From NCBI RefSeq assembly GCF_032594915.1, contig NZ_CP118733.1, positions 1,178,001-1,242,000 of the forward strand: a stretch of DNA of 64,000 bases, given 5' to 3'. A program made the position numbers and the translations under genes. Under the pieces are notes generated by a model. The model searched no databases. It was not told the DNA's origin and saw only the letters and a program-made list of their open reading frames with translations. Positions within the stretch are counted from its first letter, which is position 1; each line of letters begins with the position of its first letter. Of this stretch, positions 27,495 to 42,310 are shown in pieces. This DNA is from Streptococcus sp. 29896 (GTDB lineage Bacteria; Bacillota; Bacilli; Lactobacillales; Streptococcaceae).

Positions 27495-27686
27495 CTACTT
27501 TCCTGTAAATTTACTCATTAATTCTTGCCATTTATCAGGTGATAAAATAGCCCAGGCATTGTCTCCATCTCCGACAACACCGTAGCCCACCATGAGACCT
27601 GCCGCTAAAAATAATAGAGCCAATATGAAAACTAGAAAGACAATCAACCATTGTCGTCCGACAAAGCCAAGATTTTCTTTAAACAT
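27495..27686 (-). CDS. epuA: EpuA family small membrane protein (annotated as DNA-directed RNA polymerase subunit beta)
   Basis: The 63-residue protein has a single membrane segment ([27 protein letters not shown]) followed by a short polar tail. I chose ATG at 27686 (MFKENLG), which overlaps the murA stop by eight bases. Proteins of this family lie between murA and endA in many streptococci. The name 'RNA polymerase beta subunit' is a historic label; this small protein has no polymerase domain. Its role is unknown. Confidence 0.85.
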   Translation of the reverse strand: MFKENLGFVGRQWLIVFLVFILALLFLAAGLMVGYGVVGDGDNAWAILSPDKWQELMSKFTGK

Positions 27687-28962
27687 CACTGTCTTCTCCT
27701 TTGATTCGTTCAATTCGAGCACCAAGTTGGGCTAGTTTTTCATGAAATTTATAATATCCTCGGTCCAAATGACTAAGTTTTCCGACGATTGTTTGGCCTT
27801 CTGCTACTAAGCCAGCCAAAATCAGAGCAGCACTTGCTCTCAAATCTGTTGACATGACTTGAGCTCCCTCCAAGGCTTGACCTCCATGGATAATGGCCGT
27901 ATCACGCAAGATTTCTGAATGGACATTCATCCGTCTCATTTCTTCCAAGTGCTGGAAGCGATTTTCAAAAACTGTCTCAACCATGGTTGACTGACCTTTT
28001 ACAACTGACATCAAGGCTGTAAATTGGGCTTGCATGTCCGTTGGAAATCCTGGATGAGGCAGGGTTGTGACAGAAACAGGTTTAAGGTCAGTCACCGTTG
28101 ATCGAATTCGAATACCTTCGTCTTCCTCAAGCACCTCGACTCCCATCTCCTGAAGTTTTGAGAGAAGGGGACGATTATGTTCCCAAATAGCGTCCTGAAT
28201 CAGTACATCACCACCTGTCATGGCAGCTGCAACCATAAATGTTCCCGCTTCAATCCGATCTTGAACTACCTGATGAACTGCTCCTTTAAGATGTTCAACA
28301 CCTTGAATGGTAATAGTTTCGGTACCTGCACCACGTACTTTGGCTCCCATCTTGTTCAAGAAAATCGCCAAATCAACAATTTCAGGTTCCCGAGCCGCAT
28401 TCTCAATAACAGTTTTTCCCTCAGCCAAACAAGCTGCCATCATCAGGTTTTGAGTAGCACCTACGCTTGGGAAATCCATGAAGATATGTGCTCCCTTTAA
28501 TTTCTCCGCATGCGCTTCAATGTAACCTGAGCGTTGCGTAATACGTGCCCCCATCGCCTCTAAACCTTGTAAGTGTAAATCAATGGGACGACTGCCAATT
28601 GTACAGCCACCTGGCATAGAGACCTTGGCATAGCCATTTCGTGCCAAAATTGGACCGAGTACAACAATTGAAGCCCGCATTTGGTTCACATATTTATAGG
28701 GTGCCTGACTACCAATCTGACCACTTGCATCAATGATAACCTGTTTTTCTTCCTCATCAAAGGTCACATCAATATCCAAACCACGTACAACGTTGTTCAT
28801 GGTAAATACATCCGATAAAATAGGAACATTGGTTAAAGTTGAAGTCCCTTCTGAAGCTAAAATCGTTGCTGCTAACAAGGGCAGAACAGCATTTTTTGCT
28901 CCTTCTATCGCGACCTTTCCTTGCAAGGGATTTTTACTTCCAGTTACTATAATTTGATCCAT
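27679..28962 (-). CDS. murA: UDP-N-acetylglucosamine 1-carboxyvinyltransferase
   Basis: MurA adds enolpyruvate from PEP to UDP-GlcNAc, the first committed step of peptidoglycan synthesis and the fosfomycin target. The 427-residue sequence has the N-terminal [21 protein letters not shown] with the substrate-binding Lys-Asn, and the catalytic Cys in [15 protein letters not shown]. Streptococci usually have two paralogues; the one beside epuA-endA is normally called murA or murA1. Confidence 0.94.
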   Translation of the reverse strand: MDQIIVTGSKNPLQGKVAIEGAKNAVLPLLAATILASEGTSTLTNVPILSDVFTMNNVVRGLDIDVTFDEEEKQVIIDASGQIGSQAPYKYVNQMRASIVVLGPILARNGYAKVSMPGGCTIGSRPIDLHLQGLEAMGARITQRSGYIEAHAEKLKGAHIFMDFPSVGATQNLMMAACLAEGKTVIENAAREPEIVDLAIFLNKMGAKVRGAGTETITIQGVEHLKGAVHQVVQDRIEAGTFMVAAAMTGGDVLIQDAIWEHNRPLLSKLQEMGVEVLEEDEGIRIRSTVTDLKPVSVTTLPHPGFPTDMQAQFTALMSVVKGQSTMVETVFENRFQHLEEMRRMNVHSEILRDTAIIHGGQALEGAQVMSTDLRASAALILAGLVAEGQTIVGKLSHLDRGYYKFHEKLAQLGARIERIKGEDSDV

Positions 28963-28976
28963 AAGTTCTCTCTTTT

Positions 28977-29198
28977 CTATTGAAGTACAAATAGCTTACT
29001 GAGGGCAACGATATCTAGGAAGAAGCCTGACACGATATAGCCCAAAGCAATGGCGAAAAAGAGAAGTAAGACCTGAATCTTTCCAGTCTCTCGACTCCCC
29101 TTAAAAACTGATTTCCAATCAATGACCGATGTCAACAATATATGGGAGAGGTATATAAATAACAAGTGACTGAATAATTGAAATAATGAATTAAGCAT
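28977..29198 (-). CDS. DUF1146 family membrane protein
   Basis: The 73-residue protein has two hydrophobic segments separated by a basic loop with an invariant-looking DWKSVFKG. It matches the small DUF1146 (YwzB-like) family found between atpC and murA in many Firmicutes. I chose ATG at 29198 because the upstream open frame would pass through leader DNA next to the atp terminator. The function is unknown. It is the likely first gene of the murA-epuA-endA operon. Confidence 0.8.
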   Translation of the reverse strand: MLNSLFQLFSHLLFIYLSHILLTSVIDWKSVFKGSRETGKIQVLLLFFAIALGYIVSGFFLDIVALSKLFVLQ

Positions 29199-29271
29199 GA
29201 CTCTATTATAACAAACTTCCCCAAAAATTTGCCAAAAGAAACACAGCCCCTCCTCTGAAATCCTATCAAAC

Positions 29272-29297
29272 AAAAAAAGCTAGGAAAATTCCTAGCT
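29272..29297 (-). terminator. Terminator of the atp operon
   Basis: On the minus strand AGCTAGGAA and TTCCTAGCT are followed by a run of T, starting directly after the atpC stop codon. Confidence 0.9.
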
Positions 29298-29298
29298 G

Positions 29299-29715
29299 TT
29301 AACGATTACCACAACGAATCCGGTTAATAGCTCGTTGCAAAGCAATGTTAGCGCGCATTTCCAAATCAATATTGTGGGCATTGTGAGCTTCTTCCAGCTC
29401 TCTTTCAGCCCGTAATTTGGCACGTTCTGCACGACTGACATCAATATCACGTTCCCGCTCTGCTGAGTCAGAAACAATGGTAATCAGGTCTTTATTTACT
29501 TCGATGATACCACCATTGACCGCAATCCAGTCCACATGGTTTTCATCATCTACCCGACGAACTTTGATTTCATCGATTTCCAAAACAGCAATCAATTCCA
29601 AGTGACCTGGATAGATTCCCAACTCCCCTTCTTTTGTTTTACACAAAACAAAGGCAGCGTGGTGATCGTATTTGATGCCATCCGGCGTTACGATTTGAAC
29701 GGTCATTTGAGCCAT
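29299..29715 (-). CDS. atpC: F1Fo ATP synthase epsilon subunit
   Basis: The 138-residue subunit of the F1 central stalk couples rotation and inhibits ATP hydrolysis. It has an N-terminal beta-sandwich ([33 protein letters not shown]) and a C-terminal helical hairpin ([16 protein letters not shown]). It is the last gene of the atp operon, 9 bp after atpD. Confidence 0.96.
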   Translation of the reverse strand: MAQMTVQIVTPDGIKYDHHAAFVLCKTKEGELGIYPGHLELIAVLEIDEIKVRRVDDENHVDWIAVNGGIIEVNKDLITIVSDSAERERDIDVSRAERAKLRAERELEEAHNAHNIDLEMRANIALQRAINRIRCGNR

Positions 29716-29724
29716 GATTCACCT

Positions 29725-32029
<2,305 letters not shown>

Positions 32030-32040
32030 TATTCACTCCT

Positions 32041-33546
32041 TTACTTAAAGACAGACTGGTCTTTGAAAGCTTGGATAGCAGCATTCAATTCATCTGTATC
32101 AGGAAGATCTTTTGTTGTGCGAATAACATCCAAAAGACTATCGTAGTGCAAATCAAAATATGCGTACAGTTCTTCTTCAAATGCCAAAATATCATCAATT
32201 GGCACTGAATCCAAGAAGCCATTTGTCAAAGCATACAAAATCAAAACCTGTTTTTCAACTGGAAGTGGCCTATGCAATGGTTGTTTCAACACTTCCACAG
32301 TCCGACGACCACGGTTGAGTTTGGCCTGAGTTGCTGCATCCAAATCCGAACCAAATTGAGTGAAGGCTTCTAGTTCCCGATAAGAAGCCAAATCGATACG
32401 AAGAGTACCTGCCACCTTCTTCATAGCTTTAATTTGAGCTGAACCACCTACACGAGATACAGAAGAACCCGCATCAATGGCTGGACGGATACCAGAGTTG
32501 AACAAGTCATCCTTCAAGAAGATTTGACCGTCTGTGATCGAAATCACGTTAGTTGCGATGTAGGCTGAAATATCCCCTGCCTGGGTTTCGATAAATGGCA
32601 GAGCTGTAATGGAACCGCCACCTAATTCATCTGAAACTTTAGCTGAACGCTCAAGCAAACGGCTATGTAAGTAGAAGACATCCCCTGGATAAGCCTCACG
32701 ACCTGGAGGACGACGAAGCAAGAGGGACAACTCACGATAGGCTACCGCCTGTTTTGACAAATCATCATAAACAATCAAGACATGTTTGCCTTCATACATG
32801 AACTCTTCTGCCATCGCAACCCCAGCATAAGGAGCCAAGAAAAGCAATGGAGACGGTTGTGAAGCCGAAGCTGTCACCACGATAGTATAATCCAAGGCAC
32901 CGTACTGACGAAGGGTTTCCACCTGAGTACGAACCGTTGACTCCTTTTGACCAATCGCCACATAGATACAAATCATATCTTGTCCTTTTTGGTTAAGGAT
33001 GGCATCGATAGCAACTGATGTTTTACCTGTCTGACGGTCCCCGATAATCAATTCCCGCTGACCACGACCAATCGGAACCAAAGCGTCAATAGCCTTAAGA
33101 CCAGTTTGAAGTGGTTCATTAACCGACTTACGTTGCATAACACCTGGTGCTGGATATTCAATCGGACGGGTTTTGCTTGTCCGAATGTCACCAAGTCCAT
33201 CAACTGGCTGACCAAGTGGATTAATGACGCGACCAATCAAAGCAGAACCAACTGGCACTTCCATGATTTTTCCTGTACGACGAACAACAGAACCTTCACG
33301 AATATCAGTAAATTCACCCAAAATAATGATACCAACATCGTTGGTTTCTAAGTTTTGAGCCATACCGATTGTTCCATTTTCAAAGACCAAGAGCTCGCCA
33401 CTCATGGCATTGTCAAGACCGTGGGCCCTGGCAATTCCATCACCAATATAGGTTACAACCCCTGTCTCTGTGTAGTCAAAGTCTGGTTGAAACCCTTCAA
33501 TTTGTTGTTTTAGTAAAGCGCTAATTTCTTGTGCATTAATCACCAA
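32041..33546 (-). CDS. atpA: F1Fo ATP synthase alpha subunit
   Basis: The non-catalytic nucleotide-binding F1 subunit, 501 residues. It has Walker [70 protein letters not shown] and the late [13 protein letters not shown]. Spacing to atpH and atpG is 11-21 bp, as in a single operon. Confidence 0.97.
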   Translation of the reverse strand: MVINAQEISALLKQQIEGFQPDFDYTETGVVTYIGDGIARAHGLDNAMSGELLVFENGTIGMAQNLETNDVGIIILGEFTDIREGSVVRRTGKIMEVPVGSALIGRVINPLGQPVDGLGDIRTSKTRPIEYPAPGVMQRKSVNEPLQTGLKAIDALVPIGRGQRELIIGDRQTGKTSVAIDAILNQKGQDMICIYVAIGQKESTVRTQVETLRQYGALDYTIVVTASASQPSPLLFLAPYAGVAMAEEFMYEGKHVLIVYDDLSKQAVAYRELSLLLRRPPGREAYPGDVFYLHSRLLERSAKVSDELGGGSITALPFIETQAGDISAYIATNVISITDGQIFLKDDLFNSGIRPAIDAGSSVSRVGGSAQIKAMKKVAGTLRIDLASYRELEAFTQFGSDLDAATQAKLNRGRRTVEVLKQPLHRPLPVEKQVLILYALTNGFLDSVPIDDILAFEEELYAYFDLHYDSLLDVIRTTKDLPDTDELNAAIQAFKDQSVFK

Positions 33547-33567
33547 AAGAACACCACTTTCTATTTT

Positions 33568-34101
33568 TTAAAGTTTATTTCTAATTTCTTTCAACTGTGT
33601 CCGAACACTGGCATCAATCACCTTGTGGTTAACCGTAACGATAAAACCGCCAAGAATACTTGGATCTAGTTCTTCCATGATTGAACGAACTGTCAAAGAA
33701 AATTTCTGTTGGACAAGCTTTGTCAGTCTGTCTTTTTGTTCGGGAGTCAAAGGATGGACCGAAACCACATGGGCATCGAATTCATTCTTACTCTTACTAA
33801 TCGAACGTTTGGCTGCTTCTAAGGTTTCCAACAAGAGGTCCGCATGACCATCTCGAATGACTTCTTCTATCAATTCATTGACTTGATAGTAAGAAGATTG
33901 GCGAACCGTGCGAACAAAGTCTGACTTTTCAGCAGCTGATACGGTTGGTGACAAGAGGATGCGATTCAACTTGGTTTCGTGAATAATCGCAATCAAATCT
34001 GAAATCTGGTCATACATTCCCCAGATTTCTTGCTTATCACTTACTTTTTCAACGAATGACTGAGCATATTTTTGCACGAGGGCAGTTTCTCTTGCATTCA
34101 T
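33568..34101 (-). CDS. atpH: F1Fo ATP synthase delta subunit
   Basis: The 177-residue peripheral-stalk protein joins F1 to the b subunits. It is helical at the N-terminus ([17 protein letters not shown]) and ends in the family motif [25 protein letters not shown]. It lies one base from atpF. Confidence 0.95.
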   Translation of the reverse strand: MNARETALVQKYAQSFVEKVSDKQEIWGMYDQISDLIAIIHETKLNRILLSPTVSAAEKSDFVRTVRQSSYYQVNELIEEVIRDGHADLLLETLEAAKRSISKSKNEFDAHVVSVHPLTPEQKDRLTKLVQQKFSLTVRSIMEELDPSILGGFIVTVNHKVIDASVRTQLKEIRNKL

Positions 34102-34102
34102 C

Positions 34103-34606
34103 TTACTTGTCTCCTAGCTTGTCAATATATCGATCAATCAAGGCTTGATGAGCTTCTTGGTTCAAATCTTCCAAGATAATTTTTCCTGCCAAGTCTACAG
34201 CCAAATCAGCTACTTGGACACGTAGATTTTCTTGGGCTTCACGTTTCTCAGCTTCAATTTCCATTTGAGCCTTTGTTTTTAAGCCTTGAATTTCAACATC
34301 TGCCTGTTCTAAGATACGTTTTTTCTCAAGTTTTGCACGCTCTACAGCATCTTGTACAATTTGCTGTGCTTCCACTCGACCTTGTGCTAATTCAGATTCT
34401 CGTTGGGCAACCAAATCCGACGCTGCCTGCAATTTTTCTTCTGCAGCATCAATATCACCTGAAATTTTTTGCTCACGTGCTTCAAAGATACCTGTAATAC
34501 GATTCCAAGCAAAGACACGAATCAATACAATCAACAGGCCAAACGAAGCTGTTACAAGGATAAAATTGCCGAGAATGGTACTACTTGTACTGAGTAGTGT
34601 AATCAT
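34103..34606 (-). CDS. atpF: F1Fo ATP synthase b subunit
   Basis: The 167-residue protein has one N-terminal membrane helix ([22 protein letters not shown]) and a long charged coiled coil. It is the peripheral stator that holds F1 against the a subunit. Confidence 0.96.
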   Translation of the reverse strand: MITLLSTSSTILGNFILVTASFGLLIVLIRVFAWNRITGIFEAREQKISGDIDAAEEKLQAASDLVAQRESELAQGRVEAQQIVQDAVERAKLEKKRILEQADVEIQGLKTKAQMEIEAEKREAQENLRVQVADLAVDLAGKIILEDLNQEAHQALIDRYIDKLGDK

Positions 34607-34624
34607 AAATCTTTTCTTCCTTTC

Positions 34625-35341
34625 CTATCCGTGTTCGTCACCAATTTTATTGCTCAAATACATAGACACCAGCATAACAAAAACATAACCCTGCAAACAT
34701 GAAATAAAGACAGAAAAGGCTGTCCAAAGCACGTTCAAAAGAAAAGCAATCGGATATGCTAAAGCGCTCTGTTGAGACAATTGTAAGAGAAGAGATACCA
34801 GCACTTCACCCGCGTAGATATTACCATACAGACGCAAGGCCAGAGATGCTAAGTTTGTCACTTCTTCTAAGATATGCATGGGAGTCATGGCCCAAGGTGT
34901 CACAAATGCTTTTAAATAACCTTTAAAACCTTTGCGGCGAATTCCCTCGACATGACAGAAGACAATTGCAATCGTTGCTAGACCAAAGTCATAGGCCATA
35001 TTGGCTGTTGGTGAGGTCCAAAGATTGTGTCCTTCTGCTGTTTCGATTTTGGTCATCAAACCCAAATTATTGGCAACTAAGAGGAAGGTAAAGACTGTGA
35101 AAAAGAAGAGTGAATAGCGTTTTGCATCTTCATCACCCAGATTTCCCTTGGTGAAATTTATGGTTAATTCATAAACATATTCCAGGACATTTTGTTTTCC
35201 TTTAGGTTTTAATTCCATGCGGCGACTTGCCCAGAAAACCAGGAGGAAAATAACGAAAATGGTAATGAATGAAACCAATACCATGGTCAGGTCAAAGGTT
35301 ACGGGACCAAGGGTAAGGGTTGGACTTGCATGTTCTTCCAA
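34625..35341 (-). CDS. atpB: F1Fo ATP synthase a subunit
   Basis: The 238-residue polytopic membrane protein forms the proton half-channels. The essential Arg is in [22 protein letters not shown]. Six membrane segments can be seen, and the length fits streptococcal atpB. Confidence 0.96.
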   Translation of the reverse strand: MEEHASPTLTLGPVTFDLTMVLVSFITIFVIFLLVFWASRRMELKPKGKQNVLEYVYELTINFTKGNLGDEDAKRYSLFFFTVFTFLLVANNLGLMTKIETAEGHNLWTSPTANMAYDFGLATIAIVFCHVEGIRRKGFKGYLKAFVTPWAMTPMHILEEVTNLASLALRLYGNIYAGEVLVSLLLQLSQQSALAYPIAFLLNVLWTAFSVFISCLQGYVFVMLVSMYLSNKIGDEHG

Positions 35342-35375
35342 TGGAGGTTCCCCCTTTTTCTAATCTCTCTTTTCC

Positions 35376-35576
35376 TTAACCAAGTACAAATGCCATCGCG
35401 AGTGTTACGAAGAAAGTACCTTCGATAAAGGCTACACCCAAAAATACACCAGCCATTAATTTGCTTTGCATCTCTGGTTGACGAGCAGTCGAACTAAGGT
35501 AAGAAGCTACCAAAAGACCCTCACCGATACTTACTCCAAGACAGGCCAAACCTAAAGCCAATGCACCTAAATTCAT
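35376..35576 (-). CDS. atpE: F1Fo ATP synthase c subunit
   Basis: The proteolipid has 66 residues and two membrane helices. The proton-carrying carboxylate is Glu52 (AFIEGTFF), and the loop has the conserved ARQPE. A second Glu19 lies in helix 1 (SIGEGLL), as in other streptococcal c subunits. Placement of atpE first in the operon is typical of the genus. In fermenting streptococci the enzyme mostly pumps protons outwards for acid tolerance. Confidence 0.96.
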   Translation of the reverse strand: MNLGALALGLACLGVSIGEGLLVASYLSSTARQPEMQSKLMAGVFLGVAFIEGTFFVTLAMAFVLG

Positions 35577-35609
35577 GTTGAATTCTCCTTTAATTTTTTA
35601 TACCATGTA

Positions 35610-35638
35610 AGCATACTCCTATTAAATGCGTTTGTCAA
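35610..35638 (-). promoter_or_regulatory. Promoter of the atp operon
   Basis: On the minus strand a consensus -35 TTGACA (35633-35638), a 17-bp spacer and TATGCT (35610-35615) lie about 30 bases upstream of atpE, whose ribosome site is AAAGGAG. Confidence 0.85.
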
Positions 35639-35685
35639 GAAAATACGGTCAATGTAAACGCTATATTCAGCTTTTGACAAAAAGA

Positions 35686-35707
35686 AAAAGAGCCTTTCGG
35701 CTCTTTT
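35686..35707 (-). terminator. Terminator of the ligA-lipid kinase unit
   Basis: AAAAGAGCC and GGCTCTTTT form a perfect stem with a four-base loop. It begins four bases after the lipid kinase stop and is T-rich on the minus strand. Confidence 0.9.
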
Positions 35708-35711
35708 CTTC

Positions 35712-36755
35712 CTATTTAATAGCCTCATCAAACCGAGCTGATTCTTCCAAGAACTTTCTGGTCATCTGTTCCAAATTGAGTTCTTCCGTACCAATCGTAA
35801 TCGCATGGTCTGCAATTTCATCCGTATCTGCAAAAAATTCAATATGGTTCTTGAGGTTAAAAAATTCCACAGGTGCATCACCGCCATACTCGCCATCCAA
35901 GTTTAACAACATTGGATGTTGGACGTCCAGAGAGCGAACATGCAGCGACTTGGTCTTGATGTATTCAATCTTATCGCTTTCGATGTGTTTGCCTCCATCA
36001 ATAACCAGTCGAATCAGATGCAAAATCTCAAACAAATTATCAGTTTTTACCATAATCAAGGTAAATTGCCCATCGTCTAGCTTGGCATCAGGGACAATCT
36101 GTTCAAAACCTCCTATAGAATTGGTCAAAGCGACGAACATCATGGAAATCTTGCCTTCAAAAATACCATGATCATGCTCAACCAAGACAGGTGTGAATTG
36201 AACTTGTGGCAAAAGCTCTGCTCCTTTTACCACATATGCTAAATACCCAAACATGGTCTTGAGTTGGCTTGGAACACTATAGGTCAACTCTGTCAATGTA
36301 CCAGCAGCTGCAATATTAATAAAGTAATGTTCCTGGTAAACACCTTTCTTATGGTTCTTTGCCAGGCCAATATCCATCAAAATTGTCTGATTTTTGCCAA
36401 TCAACTTGGCGGCTTCGACTGGATTTCCGCGTGGAACCTTGAGAGCACGCGCGTAATCATTGGTTGTACCAGTTGGGATGATGGCCATTTTCGGTCGTTT
36501 TTCGAGAGGTGCAATACCGTTAACCACTTCGTTAATTGTGCCGTCACCACCTGCTGCAATAACCAGGTCAAAACCTGCTAAAGCAGCTCTTCTGGCTTCA
36601 TTTTTAGCCGAATCCTTTTCAGGTGTCGTTTGAAAGGCAGATGTCTCATAGCCGAAGCCTTCTAAAATATCCAACACTTCTGCCACATTTTTTTTCATGA
36701 TTTCCTGACCAGAGGTCGGGTTGTAAATCAATCGTGCTCGTTTACATTCTTCCAT
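35712..36755 (-). CDS. Diacylglycerol kinase family lipid kinase
   Basis: The protein resembles DgkB/YegS lipid kinases, which phosphorylate diacylglycerol released by lipoteichoic acid synthesis. It has the nucleotide-binding AAGGDGTINEVVNG near residue 70, IPTGTTNDYARALKVP, and late VRSLDVQHPMLLNLDGE. I chose ATG at 36755 (MEECKRARLIYNPTSG), because the longer frame begins with TTG only three bases after the AAGG site. It follows ligA by ten bases and is probably co-transcribed with it. Confidence 0.88.
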   Translation of the reverse strand: MEECKRARLIYNPTSGQEIMKKNVAEVLDILEGFGYETSAFQTTPEKDSAKNEARRAALAGFDLVIAAGGDGTINEVVNGIAPLEKRPKMAIIPTGTTNDYARALKVPRGNPVEAAKLIGKNQTILMDIGLAKNHKKGVYQEHYFINIAAAGTLTELTYSVPSQLKTMFGYLAYVVKGAELLPQVQFTPVLVEHDHGIFEGKISMMFVALTNSIGGFEQIVPDAKLDDGQFTLIMVKTDNLFEILHLIRLVIDGGKHIESDKIEYIKTKSLHVRSLDVQHPMLLNLDGEYGGDAPVEFFNLKNHIEFFADTDEIADHAITIGTEELNLEQMTRKFLEESARFDEAIK

Positions 36756-36765
36756 ATCCAATACC

Positions 36766-38760
<1,995 letters not shown>

Positions 38761-38846
38761 TTTAACACTTGGACAAGCTTTTGATTTTTAGATAAATTTG
38801 ATAAAAAACGGTATAATAAAATCAACATAATTTTTGGAGGTGGCTT

Positions 38847-38978
38847 ATGCCTGTTACTTATAAACGTCAAGATGATTTAGAGAAATTATTTGAAACCTTT
38901 GCCTCATTTGATGAGATGGAAAAGGTGGAATTTCCGGATCCAAAATCAGCTCCCCAGCAAGATGAAAGTGCTGAGTAG
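38847..38978 (+). CDS. Small conserved protein (43 aa), SPJ_0845-like
   Basis: The short frame encodes MPVTYKRQDDLEKLFETF and an acidic tail ending in Glu. A strong GGAGG site (38836-38840) and a -10 TATAAT (38812-38817) precede it, and it ends six bases before the permease gene, so it looks like the first gene of that operon. It resembles the small streptococcal family annotated SPJ_0845; this match is from memory. The function is unknown. Confidence 0.7.
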   Translation: MPVTYKRQDDLEKLFETFASFDEMEKVEFPDPKSAPQQDESAE

Positions 38979-38983
38979 GCCAT

Positions 38984-39889
38984 ATGTTTGGTTTTGAAAA
39001 CTTGCCTACTTCCATCCTGCAAGCTGGTGCGATTTTCCTATCCATTATCATCGAGGCCCTGCCCTTTGTTTTGATAGGTTCCATCCTGTCTGGTTTCATT
39101 GAGGTTTTTGTCAGTCCCGATCTAGTTAGACGCTTTCTGCCTAAACAGCCAATTTTAGCAGTTATCTTTGGTAGTTTTGTTGGTTTAATTTTTCCTTCTT
39201 GCGAGTGCGGTATCGTTCCTATCGTCAATCGACTCTTGGAGAAAAAAGTCCCACAATACACCGTCATTCCCTTTTTAATCACAGCTCCTGTGATCAATCC
39301 AATTGTACTGTTTGCGACCTTTATTGCTTTTGGAAATTCCTGGGTCTTTCTTATCTATCGTGCCCTTGGTTCACTACTGCTCGCCATGGTTGTGGGCTTG
39401 ATTTTAGCTTATTTTGTCAAAGAGCCTATTCTCAAGCGTGCTCTAGAAGACAATCATCAGCATAGCTTGGAGACAAGATCAATTTGGAAAAAAATAGGAC
39501 ATGCCCTTATTCACGCTATTGATGAATTTTTTGATACGGGACGCTATTTAGTGTTCGGTTGTTTATTTGCCAGTCTGGTGCAGGTCTATGTTCCGACTGC
39601 CTTGTTAACCAGTATCGGACACAGTCCTCTAACAGCAATTTTACTGATGATGGTTCTTGCTTTCCTACTCTCGCTTTGTTCAGAAGCGGATGCTTTTATC
39701 GGTGCATCTTTGCTGTCTAGTTTTGGTTTTGCGCCTGTAATGGCCTTTCTCATCATTGGCCCTATTGTAGACGTCAAAAATCTTCTGATGATGAAATCCT
39801 ATTTCAAATCATGGTTCATCGGTGCCTATGTCGGTCTGGTGTCCTTACTTGTCCTTGTCTATTGCTGGGTGATTGGAGGTCTAGTATGA
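38984..39889 (+). CDS. Predicted permease, DUF318/ArsP-YraQ family
   Basis: The 301-residue integral membrane protein has about eight segments. The family motif PSCECGIVPIV appears near residue 70, with TAPVINPIVL and a second SEADAFIGASL. ArsP-like members export organo-arsenicals; the B. subtilis YcgR-like branch found with TIGR03943 partners has no proven substrate. The stop overlaps the next start by four bases (ATGA), so the two products are made together. Confidence 0.85.
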   Translation: MFGFENLPTSILQAGAIFLSIIIEALPFVLIGSILSGFIEVFVSPDLVRRFLPKQPILAVIFGSFVGLIFPSCECGIVPIVNRLLEKKVPQYTVIPFLITAPVINPIVLFATFIAFGNSWVFLIYRALGSLLLAMVVGLILAYFVKEPILKRALEDNHQHSLETRSIWKKIGHALIHAIDEFFDTGRYLVFGCLFASLVQVYVPTALLTSIGHSPLTAILLMMVLAFLLSLCSEADAFIGASLLSSFGFAPVMAFLIIGPIVDVKNLLMMKSYFKSWFIGAYVGLVSLLVLVYCWVIGGLV

Positions 39890-40701
39890 TTCGATTTTTG
39901 GTATTAGCTGCTTATTTTGAAATGACCATGTATCTCTACGTGTCTGGTAAGTTGGACCAGTACATCAACTTGCACTACACCTACTTGGCATTTTTATCCA
40001 TGATTCTCGCTTTTATCTTGGCGCTGGTGCAATTAGTTGTCTGGATGAAGCAAATGGAAACCCCCAGTCATTTAACCAGTCGGTTGGCAAAAACATCCAG
40101 CATCTGCCTTTTACTGATTCCCTTAGCAGTTGCCTGGCTTTTTCCAACAGTGAGCCTCGATTCAACAACTGTCGCCGCCAAGGGCTATCATTTCCCTTTA
40201 GCTGCTGAAAATGATACTGGTACTCAGGCCCAAGAAGGGACAAGCGTGCAATACCTGAAACCAGATACATCCATTTACTTTACAAAATCCACCTACCAAT
40301 CTGAAATGCGTAAGATTGCTGACCACTATTTGGCCCAGGAAAAGATCCAGATTACCAGTGAAAACTACATGGAAGTCATGGAAGCCATCTATGATTTTCC
40401 AAGTGAATTTTCTGGAAAAACGATTGAAATGGTCGGCTTTGTCTACAATGATCCTGACAATAGCCAGCAATTTTTCCTCTTCCGCTTTGGTATTATCCAC
40501 TGTATCGCTGATTCAGGTGTCTATGGTTTATTGGTGACTGGCACCAATCAGACCTTTTCAGATAATAGTTGGGTTAAGGTCGAAGGGACAATTAAGGTGA
40601 CTTACCATACAGCCCTTGGACAGAGTTTACCATCCATTGAAACCCAAAGTATCCAGTCGGTCCAGGAACCTGACAACCCCTATGTTTATCGTGTTTTTTA
40701 A
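39886..40701 (+). CDS. TIGR03943 family membrane protein (YcgQ-like), partner of the permease
   Basis: I chose ATG at 39886 (MIRFLVLAAYFEMTMYLYVSG), inside a longer open frame that overlaps the permease. The 271-residue protein has three or so N-terminal membrane segments and a C-terminal extracellular domain with the family pattern IEMVGFVYNDP, FLFRFGIIHCIADSGVYGLLV and WVKVEGTI. It always seems to travel with the DUF318 permease, so the two probably form one transporter. The substrate is unknown. Confidence 0.85.
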   Translation: MIRFLVLAAYFEMTMYLYVSGKLDQYINLHYTYLAFLSMILAFILALVQLVVWMKQMETPSHLTSRLAKTSSICLLLIPLAVAWLFPTVSLDSTTVAAKGYHFPLAAENDTGTQAQEGTSVQYLKPDTSIYFTKSTYQSEMRKIADHYLAQEKIQITSENYMEVMEAIYDFPSEFSGKTIEMVGFVYNDPDNSQQFFLFRFGIIHCIADSGVYGLLVTGTNQTFSDNSWVKVEGTIKVTYHTALGQSLPSIETQSIQSVQEPDNPYVYRVF

Positions 40702-40779
40702 GAAAATCCTTTTGAAAAGTGAATTTTCTGACAATTTGTGGTATACTATTACTGATATTCAACAGATAGGAATGAAATT

Positions 40780-42267
40780 ATGTCATCACATGTATTATTT
40801 ACAATTTTTGGTGCTAGTGGCGACCTTGCCAAACGCAAACTCTATCCATCTTTATTTCGCCTCTATAAGGCTGGACACATCAAGGAAAACTTTGCAGTAA
40901 TTGGTACAGCTCGCAGACCTTGGACCAAGGAATTTTTTGAGCAAACCGTCATTGAATCACTGGGTGATCTGCCTGACACACCACGTCAAGCTCATGAGTT
41001 TGCTAGTCATTTCTACTATCAAAGCCATGATGTCAATGACACGGAACATTATGTAGCTCTTCGTAAATTGCAGGACGACTTGTGTGAAAAATACGATACC
41101 CAGCACAACAAGGTCTTCTTCCTCTCCATGGCTCCAGAATTTTTCGGAACTATTGCCAAACATCTCAAATCTGAGCAAATCGTTGATGGACAAGGTTTTG
41201 AACGTTTGATTATTGAAAAACCTTTCGGAACTAGCCTTGCTACAGCTACCAAACTCAATGATGAATTGGCAGCTGCCTTCAATGAAGACCAAATCTACCG
41301 TATCGACCATTACCTAGGCAAGGAAATGGTGCAAAATATCTTTGCGGTTCGCTTTGCAAATATCATTTTCGAGCATATTTGGAACCGCGATTACATTGAT
41401 AACGTCCAAATTACATTTGCTGAAGCGATTGGTGTTGAGGATCGTGGGGGCTACTACGATCATTCTGGCGCCTTAAAAGACATGGTGCAAAACCATGCCC
41501 TTCAAGTTCTTTCCCTTCTAGCAATGGATAAGCCAGCCAGCTTCAAGGAGGAAGATGTCCGCGCTGAAAAGATCAAGGTCTTCCAACACCTTCGTCAACC
41601 TTCTGATGAGGACCTCAAACGCAACTTTATCCGTGGTCAATATGCAGCAGGTTCCATCGACGGAAAAGACTACGTTAGCTACTTGGATGAACCAAATATT
41701 GCCGAAGCTTCTCAGACAGAAACCTTTGCAGGAGGGGTCTTCTTCGTTGATACTGACCGTTTCCGTGATGTACCTTTCTTCTTCCGTACAGGTAAACGTC
41801 TGACAGAAAAGGGCACGCGCGTGACCATCACCTTCAAGCACGCAGAAGATATTTTTGGTCAACCTTCTGAGGCCAACGTCTTGACCATCTTCATCCAACC
41901 AACCGAAGGCTTTATGCTCTCTATCAACGGTAAGGAAGTTGGTTCCCACTTTGCTCTTACTCCTGCCAAACTCAACTTCCGCCACAATGCAACTGCTCTT
42001 GGAAATTCACCTGAAGCCTACGAAAAACTATTTTTCGATGTCCTAAATGGTGATTCTACTAACTTTAGCCATTGGGAAGAAGTGAAAGCAAGCTGGAGCT
42101 TGATTGACCGCATTGTTGATTTGTGGGCAAGCAACCAAGTCCCACTCCACACCTATCCAGCTGGAACTATGGGACCTGAGGCTGCCTTTGATTTGTTAGA
42201 AAGCTACGGTTGCAAGTGGGTCTGGACACCAGATGTGTGGTATCGTGAACGTGGCTTGTTGAAATAA
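40780..42267 (+). CDS. zwf: Glucose-6-phosphate 1-dehydrogenase
   Basis: The first enzyme of the oxidative pentose phosphate path supplies NADPH. The 495-residue protein has the Rossmann motif FGASGDLAKRKLYPSLF (residues 9-25), IEKPFGTSL, and the substrate site RIDHYLGKEMVQN. It has a normal length for the family, its own extended -10 promoter (TATACT at 40742-40747), and a terminator. Confidence 0.96.
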   Translation: MSSHVLFTIFGASGDLAKRKLYPSLFRLYKAGHIKENFAVIGTARRPWTKEFFEQTVIESLGDLPDTPRQAHEFASHFYYQSHDVNDTEHYVALRKLQDDLCEKYDTQHNKVFFLSMAPEFFGTIAKHLKSEQIVDGQGFERLIIEKPFGTSLATATKLNDELAAAFNEDQIYRIDHYLGKEMVQNIFAVRFANIIFEHIWNRDYIDNVQITFAEAIGVEDRGGYYDHSGALKDMVQNHALQVLSLLAMDKPASFKEEDVRAEKIKVFQHLRQPSDEDLKRNFIRGQYAAGSIDGKDYVSYLDEPNIAEASQTETFAGGVFFVDTDRFRDVPFFFRTGKRLTEKGTRVTITFKHAEDIFGQPSEANVLTIFIQPTEGFMLSINGKEVGSHFALTPAKLNFRHNATALGNSPEAYEKLFFDVLNGDSTNFSHWEEVKASWSLIDRIVDLWASNQVPLHTYPAGTMGPEAAFDLLESYGCKWVWTPDVWYRERGLLK

Positions 42268-42274
42268 AAATATG

Positions 42275-42299
42275 AAAACTGGAGCAATCCAGTTTTTTT
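42275..42299 (+). terminator. Terminator of zwf
   Basis: AAACTGGA-GCAA-TCCAGTTT is followed by T residues, starting eight bases after the zwf stop. The next gene's ribosome site follows at once. Confidence 0.85.
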
Positions 42300-42310
42300 C
42301 GGAGATATTT

